Below are positions 13,232 to 26,784 of a stretch of DNA of 64,000 nt, in pieces. The position numbers and the translations under genes were made by a program. The notes below the pieces were generated by a model. The model was not told where the DNA came from. It was given only the letters and a program-made list of their open reading frames with translations, and did no database searches. The stretch's first letter is position 1. Each line of letters begins with the position of its first letter. This DNA comes from Baylisascaris procyonis (Eukaryota; Nematoda; Chromadorea; Rhabditida; Ascarididae), in NCBI GenBank assembly GCA_037389465.1, contig JAZARR010000105.1:372001-436000 (forward strand), given 5' to 3'.

Positions 13232-16200
13232 CAAAAAGACATGCTCCGGGGTATGCGCATATCACCTACAGCAATTCGTAGGCTCACACCTCACATTTTC
13301 TTGTTTTTATTAACTAGCATTTTGCCTCATCAGACATCTTACACTTTGCTCGGTTTTGCTCTACTGCAGTTAGACTAATCACCTAAGTTTGAGTAAACCT
13401 TCCTAAAAGAAGCGATCATACACCTGTTGTAGATAACGTCTGTTTCACAATCACAAGTGCAAAAACATGCTGTAATATTAGGTAATTCAGAAAAAGTAGT
13501 GGCGCCGTCCCTGACATCCAATGTTATTCATAAAGAATAGCAGTTCCGTTTTTTCGCTTTCGCCAAAAAATATTCATCATTTTCCATTCATATGCAAGAA
13601 TAAGCGTTCGCGCGAAGTTCAAATTCATTCATCACTTTCGATGGTAAACTTCAAAAACAATTTTTTTTTTTTGAGGGAACTTTGCTCTAACTTCCAAAAA
13701 TAATGCTCGCAAAAATAGAGAACTCAAAGTTGATGAACGCGACCAGGTACTGAAGTGCTTAAGAATTTCACTTTATTAGAACAAAGTATTAGTCAATAAC
13801 TTTATAGGTCAGTAACTTTATGCACTTTGTAGCCTGGAGGAATTGGTAGCAGCATGCACAGTCCATAGATACCTAGCTCACAAGTACCATTTCCTAGTCT
13901 GACTACTGTCAAGTTTCATAGTACCTCAATAAACACCACCCTTTTAACACATATCTAAATATTTTCACATCGCAACTGCCTCTCATTCATCCCTTCCATC
14001 ACTATAAATTGCAGTAGACTCTCGATGATGATATCATATTCGATCGTCTCACATACTGTTTTCCAATTCTTAAGTAGCAAGCGGAAAATTTCTACAAAAG
14101 AAAAACATCTCATATGCGCAACGCTCTCAATTATTACTTCAAAAACGGAGACGGCGCCGAAAAATTTGAGTCATTAAGCGGAAACAATAAACGTATTTTC
14201 CTGCAAACTTCACAAAACAGTTCGATTAATCAAATAGCATTCCCGTTGTTTGTTTTACTTTTCATTTTCGTTGTCATTGCAGAAAGGCTAAACTCGTTAT
14301 TGGCTATGCCCAGGGAATATGAGAGCACAGAGAACGACCTCTCTTGAATGAAAATTGAGCGAAAACTATCGGAATATGAAGGTTAAATCAGAACTAAAAT
14401 GAAGTAAGTTCTAACAGTTCCCCCGCTCGATGCGATAACTGCTGAAAGATAATCAGCCATACCATTCAACTAGTTCTACTCGTAATTTCTGCCTGTTGAG
14501 CGTAATTAAAACATTGATGGACATCTCCAAAGAAACTATAGGAATAGGGATGTGAAACAAAGAAATTGTATGCACTATCGAGTAGGCTTATGAGTATATA
14601 ATCAGCCGACCACTTTAGCAAACATACAAAATGAAGACAGACATTGTCGAAGAGAAACGGAACAGCATAATCTCTAGATCTTCCCCTTCATTCGTTTTGC
14701 TATTCTTATCCGTGCTCTCTTCAACTTAAGCATTCACTCGAATCAGAGAAGGGCTACTTTAGGGGTCACATCTCCAACGCAGTAAAAAATTGTGGCCAAA
14801 GTGCAGAAAATAGAAAACAACACGTAAAAATGAAGATTGGTGCGAAGAGAAGTTAAGGTGAATTTCTGCTTTCCGATAAGCTGAACTACGATTTTTGCGA
14901 TAAGACGCAATCGTATTCCACATACGATGGCTAAATTCAGCAAGCTAAACAGTGTTGGATGTTGCAAAGCAGTCATCATCTAGGCGTAGATCACATCATG
15001 ATGCAATTTCTAAGAATCGCAAGCATTCTGCACGTATAACACCATTCGAGGTGTCTGCAGATTAAGCACCTGAAACACTTCTAAAGAGTACTCTATTCTG
15101 AAGCTGTCGAGGGAGATGTTTTAGAAACGAATCAATTTTGAAGCGACGCATAACCGTTAATGTGTGCCAGAGGACGATGGGATATTAAAGAAAGGAAAAA
15201 ATGCATAATAAAGTAAGCACTTAGCCACATAAACAAAAGCGCATTCATAGAGCTCGCGTTCGTTAACAATATACGAACGCGACCATCACTGAAAACCATC
15301 AAAGGCTAATCGTGAATTTTCTTTGCTGCGATAGCAAAGCGCTTTCTAACGCTTTCCATTTCAGTATTTTGTTTATGATCAAGTTAATTGAATGCTCTAA
15401 AGATTGTAGAGTGCAAAAAAAAGCAAAACAGATGCCGGTATGACAACGTGGATGACACTCCTCTACAGTTCTATCAATGAAGATATGCGTATAATCTTGA
15501 AAGGCAACAAAAAACGCTTCCTATGCATCAATTTTCCCTTGAGTGGTCCGCTGCATAATTCATGACGAATATATAAATTAACTGCCTCGGAAGATGCAAC
15601 ATACCTAAGGTGTAAATATAATACAAGACATGGTATTATTCAGAGGTTTATCTCCGAGAAGAGATAGCATGAAGCATTTTGCACATCACGAACAAAGACA
15701 CTGCATAAGCGCATTTTCGTGCTAATACAGGACAAATTTTCAGAGTCTCATGCCATAAAAAGGCAAATTATGTCTAATCATGCAAATGTGAATTTACTAC
15801 GTTACATCAAAATGAAAGCAACTTTAAAAAGATAATATATTAGGGATGTCGGCCGGATCGATACGTTTTGATCATACAAAAGCTGGCGCGCTTTCTTAGC
15901 TCCCTATGTTGCTCTCCACAGAACTTAGCTGACCTACAATACCATTCACAAATTTACGAATTGAACCGGAACCTAGTCTGGACACTCATCTTTGATTTTA
16001 AGATACGAAACTTCTTCATGACATCTTTTTTGCTTGTACAATCATTTTATGTTAGGTATGAAAGGAGAATCTGACATGCGCCATTACGGCTGTAACAGGC
16101 AAACGAAAGCAAGAATTGCAAATCAGCGCGATGGACTGTGATCGAATTTGTTGGAAGATGGAAAATAATACAGATGTAACCAGTGAAAGAGAATGTGGAG

Positions 16201-19200
16201 TATTTTCTGAGCATTAAAAACACATAAAAGCACTTCGTCAAAAACAAATTTTACAGCAACTAGTGAACTCAACAAAAGCTGTATATTTCAACAACCTTCC
16301 AAAATTGACAGTGTTCGATCCCACGAATGGAACATCGAACTAATTTTCGATGGATGGAAAATGCCACTTTAAAGCATGAGTTAAGAGACTTTAAAACAAA
16401 GATCCTCAACACATTTTTTATGATGTTCTAAAAACTAACAGGTGAAGGGAGAAAGTGTTTGATCCTGTCGACGAGAGACAGAAGGATTGTGCCACAATTT
16501 GCCACATACGGCCAAGCTGCATGAAGCTGTATCATCATTATAAGAAGTATATGAAGTGTGAAATTTTGTCGCTGTTTCAGAAATACGCTACCTAACTCCA
16601 TAAAACGTATTTTTGCAACGAGATCAAAGGCCAAACGAACTGGAAAAAAGATAAGGCTGAAAGAATAAAACGACATCTCAGTTCTCGATGTTCGTTTGAT
16701 TTTGTGCATGGATCATCAATATCAAAAAAATTCCATTCCTTGGTAACTCGAACTGGAGAGCGTCTGCATCAATCAAAATTTGAGGATCTGTAAAATGGAA
16801 AGGTTTTGCACCATGCAGCTATTTTTTTTTTTTTTTGCCAAATCGCTACTCAAAATACATACGAGCACCCACTCTGAAAGTTTTCATCGAAGGGGCTAAG
16901 TGAAATTCGAAACTCGAATATGCGGATGAACAGAAAATGGGGAGCGATAAGTGTTTATCTGGAAAGAAAAAAAAAAAGAAAAAGAGTATATAGCAGCCAA
17001 CACACAAAAACAGTTGCGGCAATCTTATTTAAGCAGGTGCTTATGCAATAAATGGAAAGCGCAGGCAGCTGCGCACAGCATGATGAATTAGGTTGGTAAA
17101 AAGACGAAACTTGAAAGCGAAAGCCTTTGGTATTGAGCGAATGCTGCTAGACAAGGAACCACTCAGCTGATCCCAATTTCAAAGTTGGAATTTTCAGTGA
17201 CAACATCTCTATTACGAACATGGCTGAGCCAGTTGTGACATAGTTACTCGTATTAATGCCAGTTGGAGCCAACAACGAATGCCACAGAGAAACGCAATAT
17301 GGCGGAAGGTCTACGAGCTCATACTTTAAGCTATAATTTCCCCTTCATAATACAAGCACTTAACCAATAATTTTCTACAATAATTGAAATTTTTGAAAAT
17401 TCATATTTCTCCTATCTCACGCTCATCCGCAAATATGAATTTGTCAGGCATATTGCGGCATGTCCCCTCCGCCATATCAGTGTTTGCGTGTCTCTCTGGT
17501 GGTTCCAGTTTGTCAATCAATCAAAAAATCAACAATCATAGCTTTTTGGGCAAAAGTTGCAGCACATAACCACCATCAGCACGAACTTTCAACTTCATCG
17601 ATCATCATCTTCTCTGGGAATTACAAACATTCAACTGAGGATGAAAAGAGTTTTACGCACTTTGCAGTTCATCAGATCATATTCTACACCGATTAAGTTG
17701 CAAAACGTGTGCACAAAATCTGCACTGATGATTGGTTTAGTTGTACGTAAGCGTTTCAAAAAGGGTGCAACCTACTGAGTATACTCTAGTTTAAAAAAAA
17801 GTAGAGGAAAAAGTTTTCAAAAAGTCATTTTTTCAAGGATCATAATAAATGGGTCATCACTGTCCGCCAGCGCTAAACAGCATGATATTAATCAAACATA
17901 ATAAGCTTTTATGTTAAGTGAAAATCGATCCTGAGAGACGCAGTCAGGAAATTCCTGAAAAGGAAAGACGAAATAATAGGAAAAAAATGTTTCAACCATC
18001 AATAAAGACGATACGATGGAAGAATGAAGCATATATCGATGTCAACAATAATGAAGGAGATGAGAAAATATCTTACGCTTTCATATGTTTGCAATGCTAC
18101 TGAAAATGGCAACAACAATGTGACGGCTGCATCAAAATGCAAGAGAATCAGTCTTACTGAGGCCGAATTTGATGAAAATCCATTGCTAGCTTAAGACAGA
18201 TTTGTGCCCGACAGTGAAGACCACACCAGAAGTCCTCCTCTTCACTGCTACAACGCTTGAAACACACAATGGAAATTTCGCAAAAATTTCGGTGAAAGCT
18301 AATTGAATAAAACCCTCAGCAGAAGTCACTGCTCAAATACGCAAATCTTATGCAACTTTAATGGATCATAGGCTTGCAATTAGTAAATCTTTAACAGACA
18401 ACACATGTGACCATCGCCACAAATGCTGATAACATAAATCAAACTGGCAAATGCATTTTAAAAGTAAGAAAAAAAGAAAAGATTGGAGCGTTTCATCTAA
18501 TTGCATGAAGAACTCATGATGTGCGGTGAAAATTACAGAAATTAAAAAGCTAGCAATAAAACTGACGATAACCACATAGAACTAATCGAGAAAATTACGC
18601 ACTGAAATAAAAGTTTGCTAAGATTTTCAATATTAGCTCAATTTTTTTTTCGTTAGCACTTCGTCGAAGTTTTCACTGACAATGTGCTATAAATTTCATC
18701 TAGATCTCGAGATGCTGACAGGAGGAAGAAATTCCATAATTCCCTGACGAGTTCGTCTCGTTAGAGAGGAAGAATATCATCGCTCCTTTCGTTTAAGGAT
18801 CTAATTTCATTGTTTGCTTTCAAGTTATGCAAATGGTTGTTTGATGAGGCAAACCGCCAAAGCTCATATCCTACGAATTGCTCTGGTATGTTTTTCCATG
18901 TGCCACTAAAACGATTTCTTCAGCTTGCACTAAGTTTGAACAATTTCGTAGCATAATATAAATGCTTATATGTTGAGTGCTGGTTTTACCGCATTCGTTT
19001 TTTTGAGCATTTTGTAGGCTGATTTGCTATGGAGGCCAGGCGTATTAATAAATGGATCTCAATAAAGGCAAGGAAAAAACGAGAAGGTGGAATAAAAAAC
19101 TATCCTGCTACTTCACTTACAATTGTCTGATTCGGTGAAAAAAATTCCAAACGGGAGTGAAACAATACCCAATGGCACAAAATTGGTGGTGACAAATAGA

Positions 19201-19862
19201 TGTAATTGGATTTATGGAATAAATTGGGCAAACTATGAAAAAAGATATGTATAAAGAAATGTGGGAGCATTTTGGGAGACTTGAACTCTTCTGATCGCTT
19301 TCTTAAAGTTTGCTATTCACTGACTACATCGAAGTTCTTCGAAAAACTAATTTGTTACGTTACTATTTGCGCTATGAGAGGTATCACTATCACATGGCAG
19401 GAAAAATTCCTGGATATTTAGGCATTCTGAATATTGCTACGGATTCTCTATTATGATCTATATAGATATTATACTCGAAGGTAGTTGGAAAATTACATTA
19501 TCGATCTCCAAAAATTGTCAGATATTTATGAGGATTTCCTATCTATCAAGCGCAAGCTCCCTCGCTGTCAGTGCATAGATTGAAACTCAGCAAAAACATG
19601 AGGTCATCAGAAAGGTGATACATTACTATCTGAAGACCTAAGACTGTTCGAGAAAAACATTGTTGATTAGAACCTCTAAGCAGATGTATACGCGTTTGTA
19701 GCAGTAATTAGAAGCATCAACTCGGCCTCAGAATCGTATAAGAGAACGCCGAATGAGAAAACAGAAACAGAAACGAAAGCCGACCACACACAGTCAAGTA
19801 GTCTAACGAACGCTGAGCACTAAGATCGGGGGAATGCCGAACGTTTCGCTTTGAAGCGACGG

Positions 19863-19944
19863 CTAAAACCGACGGAAATTCCAGCGCGGAAGTCCAAGTT
19901 CCGGTGTTCTTCCTGACTTCGATGTTCCACTGATGGGGACACCA
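19863..19944 (-). CDS. Candidate terminal exon (ends LGLPRWNFRRF, stop)
   Basis: Acceptor ATTCACAG; 1 nt in, then 26 codons (GVPISGTSKSGRTPELGLP) and TAG at 19863..19865. Its phase matches the donor of 21050..21206. Another frame of the same stretch is open from further upstream and is also basic. No family recognised. Confidence 0.33.
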
Positions 19945-21049
19945 CTGTGAATAAGACGTCAGAAAACATAAATAAGTTCTTAACGAACTTCACTTCACTT
20001 CCACAATCCGCTTTCCACTTAACCCGAATTGAGACACTTCTCTCTCGGAGAAGAATCCTACTAGCAACCATATGAGAATCCATTTTCAACAGAAATCTCC
20101 TTTCACAAGCTTTAACCTGAAGATTCCACTGCGAATGCGCCTCAAAACTTCAATTATTTTTTGAAGATAACATATCGTGAACAAAAATTCGCTGCAATTT
20201 CTTATTATGAGTACATTGCTATGATCAATAGCAATTTTCCTAAAGTCTATTTTTAATAATTTACCTATCACATTAAATGGGCGATAAATTTATATTCACC
20301 TCGAACAACAACAAATCGCTGCTCTTCGGCGCCGGGATGCTGTGCCTTATTATTACTTTCAAAGGCTATATTGCACTTCGTCGATGCACCTACCGAATTA
20401 CATTCCCCTTGAGGCCTTACAAATCATCATGCATCAACATTGCGTTCCTTTACCTAGTTGACGATTTTACAACGCAGCAACGAGTCATCTCTGAGCGTCA
20501 CAAGAACTTGTTAAATTGCAAAGACATCAGACACGCTTGTTACCGAAAAGCAATTAGGGTAAGAAAAATTAACTGGTAGAAGGCACAACTTTAACGAACG
20601 TTCGAAAGAGAATGAGCAGCGAAACAACCACAATGCTCAAAATTAGGCAATTACTAAAATCCTTCGAAGCGGAATGCAACATACACAATACGATTTTTAT
20701 GTTGTGACTTTTGCGTTTTTGTGTAGAAATTGAGTGATGCGACTTTAATCACCTTAAGCGCTTCTTTAATGGAGATAAAAGAAAACAACTAGGGATTTTC
20801 TGAAATATCCCATTATATTAAATTGCTCTTCATGTTATCCAGGAGAACTTAAAATGAAATTTAAAAAAAAAAACTAAGATCAACTCAAAAAGAGAGTAGA
20901 CAACCCCTAGAAATAGCCATCCGAAAATAATCAAGAAAAGAAATATACAGTGAGTAAAGAGATGAGGATATGGCCAAAAAGATAAATACAACAATTCGAG
21001 ATTCGATAAGTTTAATAGATGAGAAATTAAGAAGAGGAAAATAACTCAC

Positions 21050-21206
21050 ATTAAAAGTTGTTGTTGAAATAATCGACGGAAGGCAAACGGAAGAACTTCA
21101 TGGTAGTTCGGTTGAGCCATTGCAATAAGTGCGTATTTGCGTAACCCAATGCGATTGCCTGCAATTGTGCTATCAACCAAATGAACAATAAAGGCACTGG
21201 AATCAC
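21050..21206 (-). CDS. Candidate coding exon, two competing frames, family not recognised
   Basis: Bounded by acceptor TTTTCATAG and a strong donor AAT/GTGAGT. Two frames are open throughout. One (2 nt in, 2 out) reads AGNRIGLRKYALIAMAQPN and joins the terminal exon at 19863..19944 in phase. The other (phase 0 in) reads a hydrophobic stretch VIPVPLLFIWLIAQLQAIAL and ends in NNNF with a stop just before the donor; it would fit the small exon at 21762..21799. I favour the first because it uses the strong donor. Confidence 0.38.
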
Positions 21207-21761
21207 CTATGAAAAGCGATGCTTATTAGAGGATTAGTTGAGATGGTACAATAATCATATCACAATTATATGCGCTTAATGAAGCATTGCATTTACCGAA
21301 CCCATCGAAGTGAAGATTTTTGTAGCTTAATGCTTACTCAAAAATATTTGCCTGATCTCTCAACTTGGTTTTCTATATCATATCATCAACACATTAATTC
21401 AAATAAGGTGTTGTGCTTTGTTCAACTCCAATTCACCACATACTAAGTGCAACACTGCAATGCACATATCGATGCTGTAAAAGAATATATACACTGGATG
21501 TATCAAAAAGCTTTGCACGCTTATTATGATGCTCTAGAGAGATCAAAACAAAGCCTACTATGGCAACATCACGTCTTAACCCTCTACCAATATTATGGCC
21601 GATCAATCAACTTCGAGGAAAAGTTGCAAAGATTCAATGAGTTTTAAGATGTGCACGCATCTTACACCATCCCGATTTTATTTTTCAATCGGTCAGATGA
21701 GAAAATTGAATCGTTCGCCAAATATTAATACCATTGGTGGCAATTAGTAATTTTGGCTGAC

Positions 21762-21799
21762 CTGATCAGCACGACTATTTCCCTCGGCACTATCTGCAG
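21762..21799 (-). CDS. Possible 38-nt micro-exon (ADSAEGNSRADQ)
   Basis: Acceptor ATTTGCAG and donor CAG/GTCAGC enclose 38 nt with one stop-free frame in 2 nt, out 0. It could precede the hydrophobic frame of 21050..21206. Too short to judge on coding content. Confidence 0.15.
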
Positions 21800-24700
21800 C
21801 TGCAAATACTAACTATAGATAGCGCATATCGTTGTACCTACTCTATCAAGCTTTCCCCTCCTCTACTTGCCTACTCACAATGAGATATTGGGAATTTCTA
21901 GCATTTATTGAACTCGTTTTAACCCATAACGGTAATCGTTGTATTTAATTATTGAAAATTTCCAATAAATATAAAGGTAAATGTTTCAAAATGTCAACAC
22001 TTCCATATGTATCGACCGGATTATTTCGGTAGTAATTTCATGCATTGAACAGAGTAGAAAATGGAATGAATCATATAGAAATTAACACATAGAATTTAGA
22101 AGAAAGACGCTGTGATATAGCAATCATAACAAATCAAGCATTCCAAATAGTTGAGAATTGAGAGAAATATGATGATTGGCGTTGATAGAAAACTAACCCA
22201 ACAAGTATTTAGGGAACATGAAACATCAGTAACTTTTTGACTATTTGGAAAAATAAAAGGATGGACGAATAAGCCAACAAGTACACCACAGACCGAAGAA
22301 CAAAATCTGAAGAAAACAGAAAGAATGGTTTCAAATGGCGCAAAAATTTCAACAATATGCTTCCATAACATTTTCCCCCTACCCCTTCTCTGCTCGCTCC
22401 TCTCCCCTCCCTTCTCGCATCCCACAAAATCAAAATTCAAGGCAAACTTCTATCCAACATGCACCTACTCATTGCGGATGGCGTAAAGCATCAAAATTTG
22501 TGGTTTTTCTAGGTGCCATTTAAGAACCACAACACAATAAGGAATTCATTTTTACACAAGAGTAAAGGACGTTTTTTTTTTCAAATCCTTCACAAGACAA
22601 CAAAAAAGTGCCTAAGAATCCTTGAGACAGAGCATAAAGTGGAAACGAAAAGCTGTCTCAGTAAGCTGGCTAAGTGGCGAAAAGATACAAACTGTTAAAC
22701 TAAAAAAAAAAAAAAAAAACCTACTGATGATGATAAAAGACAATAAAAAGGTGATAGTTCACTGTGAGTTGTTCGTCTAAAACACATTTAAAAAGAAGCA
22801 CAATTGCTGTAAATCAACTTCATTAACCACTATCATTAAGTTGTTTTGCCTTGCCAAGCCATCCTTACGTGAGATTACAAATATTTTAATCTCAACTGAG
22901 ATGAAGATGTTGCAAATCAGAGTTGAAATCAGTGAATCGATATAGAAATCATTAAGGCTTTTCATCAATAAGACGTTCGATATTTTTTAAAAATGAATGC
23001 TGCTAACAGATAAAATTCAACTTCACATAATAATATTCTCAGAGAAAATTTCGATTTTGCACAATTTTCAAGTAATCTGATCGCATTTAAGTGGAAACTA
23101 CAAGTCGGAAATTGATCTCAATTCGTTTATGGGCACCTAGTGCCATTCAATTTGCAATACATTCAACCGCAAGTCGCTCAAACCTTTGCGATCAGGGGCT
23201 GCAGAAAGATAACGTCTGATGACCCGAAATGTTTTTTAAAAAATAGACTAAATTTCCTTCTCCCAAGCGATTCAACACGAAAAAAATGGACAGCTTAAAA
23301 TTATTTCAGTGTGAAGCTGTGAAGAAGAAATGATGCCAAATTCCCTTCTCTAATAATGTATGAAGTGAAGGAAAACAATGAAGAATGGACTTTTCCGAAA
23401 GGTGTCGAAATACGTGTTCAAGAAATCTGACTGACCGAGACTCGATCACTTTAAGACGAAATATTTGCTCTGGATCAGAAAAAGTCCTATTCATCTGCTT
23501 CGGCGCTTGCACTATACCTATGCGGATTTCAATCCACATTTCGTGGGCGAAAAAAAAAGGAACATGAGGAATTCGGAAAATAGCCAGTAATGAGTGATTC
23601 GAAAATGAGAATTAGCCAAAGAAAGACGTCAATTATTAGGATGGTTGCTCGGTGCTAAAAGCAGCTTTCGGCTGCAAATGTGAACGGAACTCGGAAATGG
23701 GCGTCAGGCAAGCTCACTTATAAATACGCAATGCTAACACGACCAGGCGCTATGAAGTTTTTTTTTCAAGCAGAGGAGTTAGCTTCCTCTACAAACATTC
23801 TGCAATGAGAGAAACGATTAAATTTCGTCTTTCTTTTATTCGGCACTGTATGCATTACCTAGTGGCAGCGGTTTATTGTTTGACTTTGTTCGACCGCTTT
23901 ATTTAAAATTGGGAAGCTTTTTAATGGATTAAACTGATGTGTTTTTTAACAGATTCTATTTGAAATTGCTGTGACTTTCAATAAATTTTATTTTTGATTT
24001 CTCCATCCGGAACTATCTCAACGTCAACGGTCACATCAAACAAACTATGAATCAGGGTGGAAAAATGGGACATTTCGCCATTCGTTTTGCTCAACGCATT
24101 CGATTGAAATGTATGGAAGAAATGATACACTCTATATTTTGCACACTATATTCAAGGATCAATAACCTAGAAAAAATCGAACTGATAGAGAAATTGATCA
24201 GCTGCTTGTTTTTTGAGTAGTGAGTCGTTTATAGCAGACGTTATCGTATGAAAAGCACTTAAAATTCCGTTGCAGTCATATTCGCAGAAATGTGCTAAAA
24301 ACAGTTTCAAACAAATTTCGATAAGACCATTCAAATTATATGAGATTTATAAAAGCTATATTAAGCATGAAAATGTTCTTTCCGAATTACCTATCCAAGC
24401 AGTCCACCAAAAGGTTAGTGAAAATAAACTAGAGATAAAAGAAGTATCCATGACCACACTTTTGAAAATTGAATGGATAAAATGAGCGAAGAAATAGAGG
24501 ATTTTTCAGAGTTGAACGGACTAGATCTTTATGATCTTGTGAATTCTAAGCGCGATTCAAGAGTCAGAATCTTGAGAAACGTTATTTCTTCACCCAATCA
24601 AGAATTCCTCCATAAAAATGCCTAGCAGTTATTTCTCTAGCAAACTGATGCAATAACTTTAGCCTATCGCTTCAAGCCATCGATCCGTATTGCATTTGAA

Positions 24701-26391
24701 AAGTGAAGCAATTAAAATTCGATTTCGAGATGCTGCTTAATAGAGAAATTGAAATCATCGAGTGAATAATGACTAAATTCATCCAAAAGAAAACGTAACC
24801 ACTTTAGTAATAAATAGCGAAGATGTTCGAATGGAATTTTCAATAGCTATAAATCAGCTTCGTTGATTAATTATTCGGGGCATATTTTGAGTGTGATTAG
24901 ATGCATCGGCATATCGATTCACAGTTGCGCGTTATATTTTTAACTTAAAAGAAATGTGCACAAACATCAATTCCACGAAAACAAATGTGGCTAACGATTA
25001 AGAAGTTCACGAAAAGAAACCCCGAAAATTCCACTATAACTTAATTATTGAAGAATGGAAATTATTTTAGAACAAACAGACTTTTGTCACTAAAATGAAG
25101 GCCGAATTGGTTTCTCGCAAGTCATAACGCTGATGATTCAAGCCAACTTATAAAACGCACCAAATGTCCTTGCTAATTAGACAAATCCTTGACTAGAGCG
25201 TGGCGTCATTAGAGAATGGCCTGCATAAAATCGATTCGTAGTCAAACGGATCAATTTTCTAATGCAACTTGATCGGTGGTATCAATTTGAATATAGTTAT
25301 GGCTAAATGACAATGAGAAATATAACGCAACAATATAAATGAAGAATTCACAGAAACAAAACGAACTATGCAATTATCCATAAGACAGCACGACCGCAAT
25401 CAACTCGCTCTTTATTCGGGATGGCGATGCACGACTCCACCGACGAAGAACGCATGCGATAGCGCTATTCTCGGACGATGAGCAATAGTTTATGGAACGC
25501 CAACCTAAAAACTGACATAACAGTGTACATCCACCACTCAATTAGTCATACATTCAAAACTATTACGAATACCAAAAATGATACCTAATAAATTTGACAT
25601 TAAATCACCCCTTCCCCCTCTTCGCCATTTTCATTTTCGTCATCCTTTCTTGGCGCTAAGTAGGACTGTTTTCTCTTGCGATAAAGGTAGAACGATTTGC
25701 CATCGTATAAAATGCTTCTTAAAAATTAGCAAAGACTTAGATATTTTCTGTTTATTTTTCAAACTTGGAAATTATCAAAACTTGGAAAATAAGTCGCCAA
25801 CAGTTAATGAATTATTTAAGAAAATGAAAAATCTCCTTGAAAAATTGCAAAAACGCATCAAACAATATGAAACAAAACTGCAACGAAAAGAACTTAATGC
25901 TGAAAAATGCCGCACATGAAAACGTTAAGCTAAGTAAATCATCTTTAAGCTAAGACGCAATTTCAACAGTAAATCGTTACGAATGGATCATTAAAATGAT
26001 TAGCGAATCTCATAAACCAACTATGTATTCAGTACAGAAATTTTTTTACGTTGAAAGAGCGATAAGATTTAAAAAAATATTTGCATTTAATACTCTCTAA
26101 TATTATTAAAATAATAAACAATACATATACTCGTGGGATATATTTTCATAATTTTGCTCGAAAAAAATATAATAAATTCTTCTGAAATATCAAGATGGTC
26201 ATATATTTACCATTTGCATGGGCATTGCTTAATTATGTAAAATACAAACGAAAATTCAACATTTTTAGATGCGCCTCTTAAATTGAATCATATTCGTCTC
26301 CATCTTTAGCATTTCATCATCGATCGTCTCATTTACCTGCTCATGCCCGTCTCCACATCGATTGAGTGCCTCTTATTTCTTCGCAATTATA
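21800..26391. other. No gene recognised
   Basis: AT-rich. It holds a polypyrimidine tract at 22371-22421 and an 18-base A run near 22703. Hydrophobic minus-strand frames at 22096-22440 come from T-rich sequence and are not convincing. Confidence 0.45.
22371..22421 (+). repeat. Polypyrimidine tract
   Basis: C/T-rich run of about 50 bases with short interruptions, including CTCCTCTCCCCTCCCTTCTC. Confidence 0.6.
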
Positions 26392-26456
26392 TTAATCATT
26401 GATCTCCTTCATTGTGTCATAGATGATTGCGTTGATAAAGCGAAAATCTCCCATTT
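26392..26456 (-). CDS. Possible terminal exon (MGDFRFINAIIYDTMKEIND, stop)
   Basis: A very good acceptor (pyrimidine-rich, ending TTGTTTGCAG) is followed by 2 nt and 20 codons to TAA at 26392..26394. Upstream exons were not found. The 20 residues are too few to assign a family. It could also be a short single-exon start at the ATG. Confidence 0.2.
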
Positions 26457-26754
26457 CTGCAAACAACAAAAATTATCATTAAAAAAAAAAAACAAATGAT
26501 TTGAGAACAACGGTCCAAATCAGCTACTACATAATGCAATCTATTTCTTGTAATTTACTCCTGTTCATTATGCTTCCTTAATTATCAATTAATTTATATG
26601 CATATAAATAAATGATGCAATGAGGAAAATTTATGAAATAATAAGATTTAATAGATGACTTTCTAAAGTATAAGTTAGACAACTTATGCAACGCTTAGAA
26701 ACCCCATCGAAAACTGCACATCACTCAAAAGAAAATATTTTCCGCTTTCTGATA

Positions 26755-26784
26755 ACCCTTTTCCCTCCCTCTCCCTCTTAGTGG
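26755..26784 (+). repeat. Polypyrimidine tract ending CTCTTAG
   Basis: Runs of CCCT/CTCC end in TTAG, so it resembles a plus-strand splice acceptor. The frame that follows (26781-26978) is not recognisable. Confidence 0.55.

Larger units (their letters stand above)
8152..19862. other. No further gene recognised; scattered simple repeats
   Basis: Contains the proposed ATG exon at 12041..12063, a polypyrimidine tract at 9402-9456, poly(A) near 9896, a diverged tandem duplication at 10512-10568 and a GC-richer structured patch at 10741-10925. The remaining open frames are short and without flanking splice signals of quality. Confidence 0.45.

Noticed and set aside
21447..21647. 66-codon plus-strand frame with helical-looking sequence
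   Set aside because: No good splice sites or promoter context, no family resemblance, and it overlaps introns of candidate minus-strand exons. Kept only as a note.
25578..25919. 113-codon plus-strand frame with a Lys/Glu-rich coiled-coil-like end
   Set aside because: The coiled-coil look comes from A-rich sequence. There is no splice context or recognisable domain.
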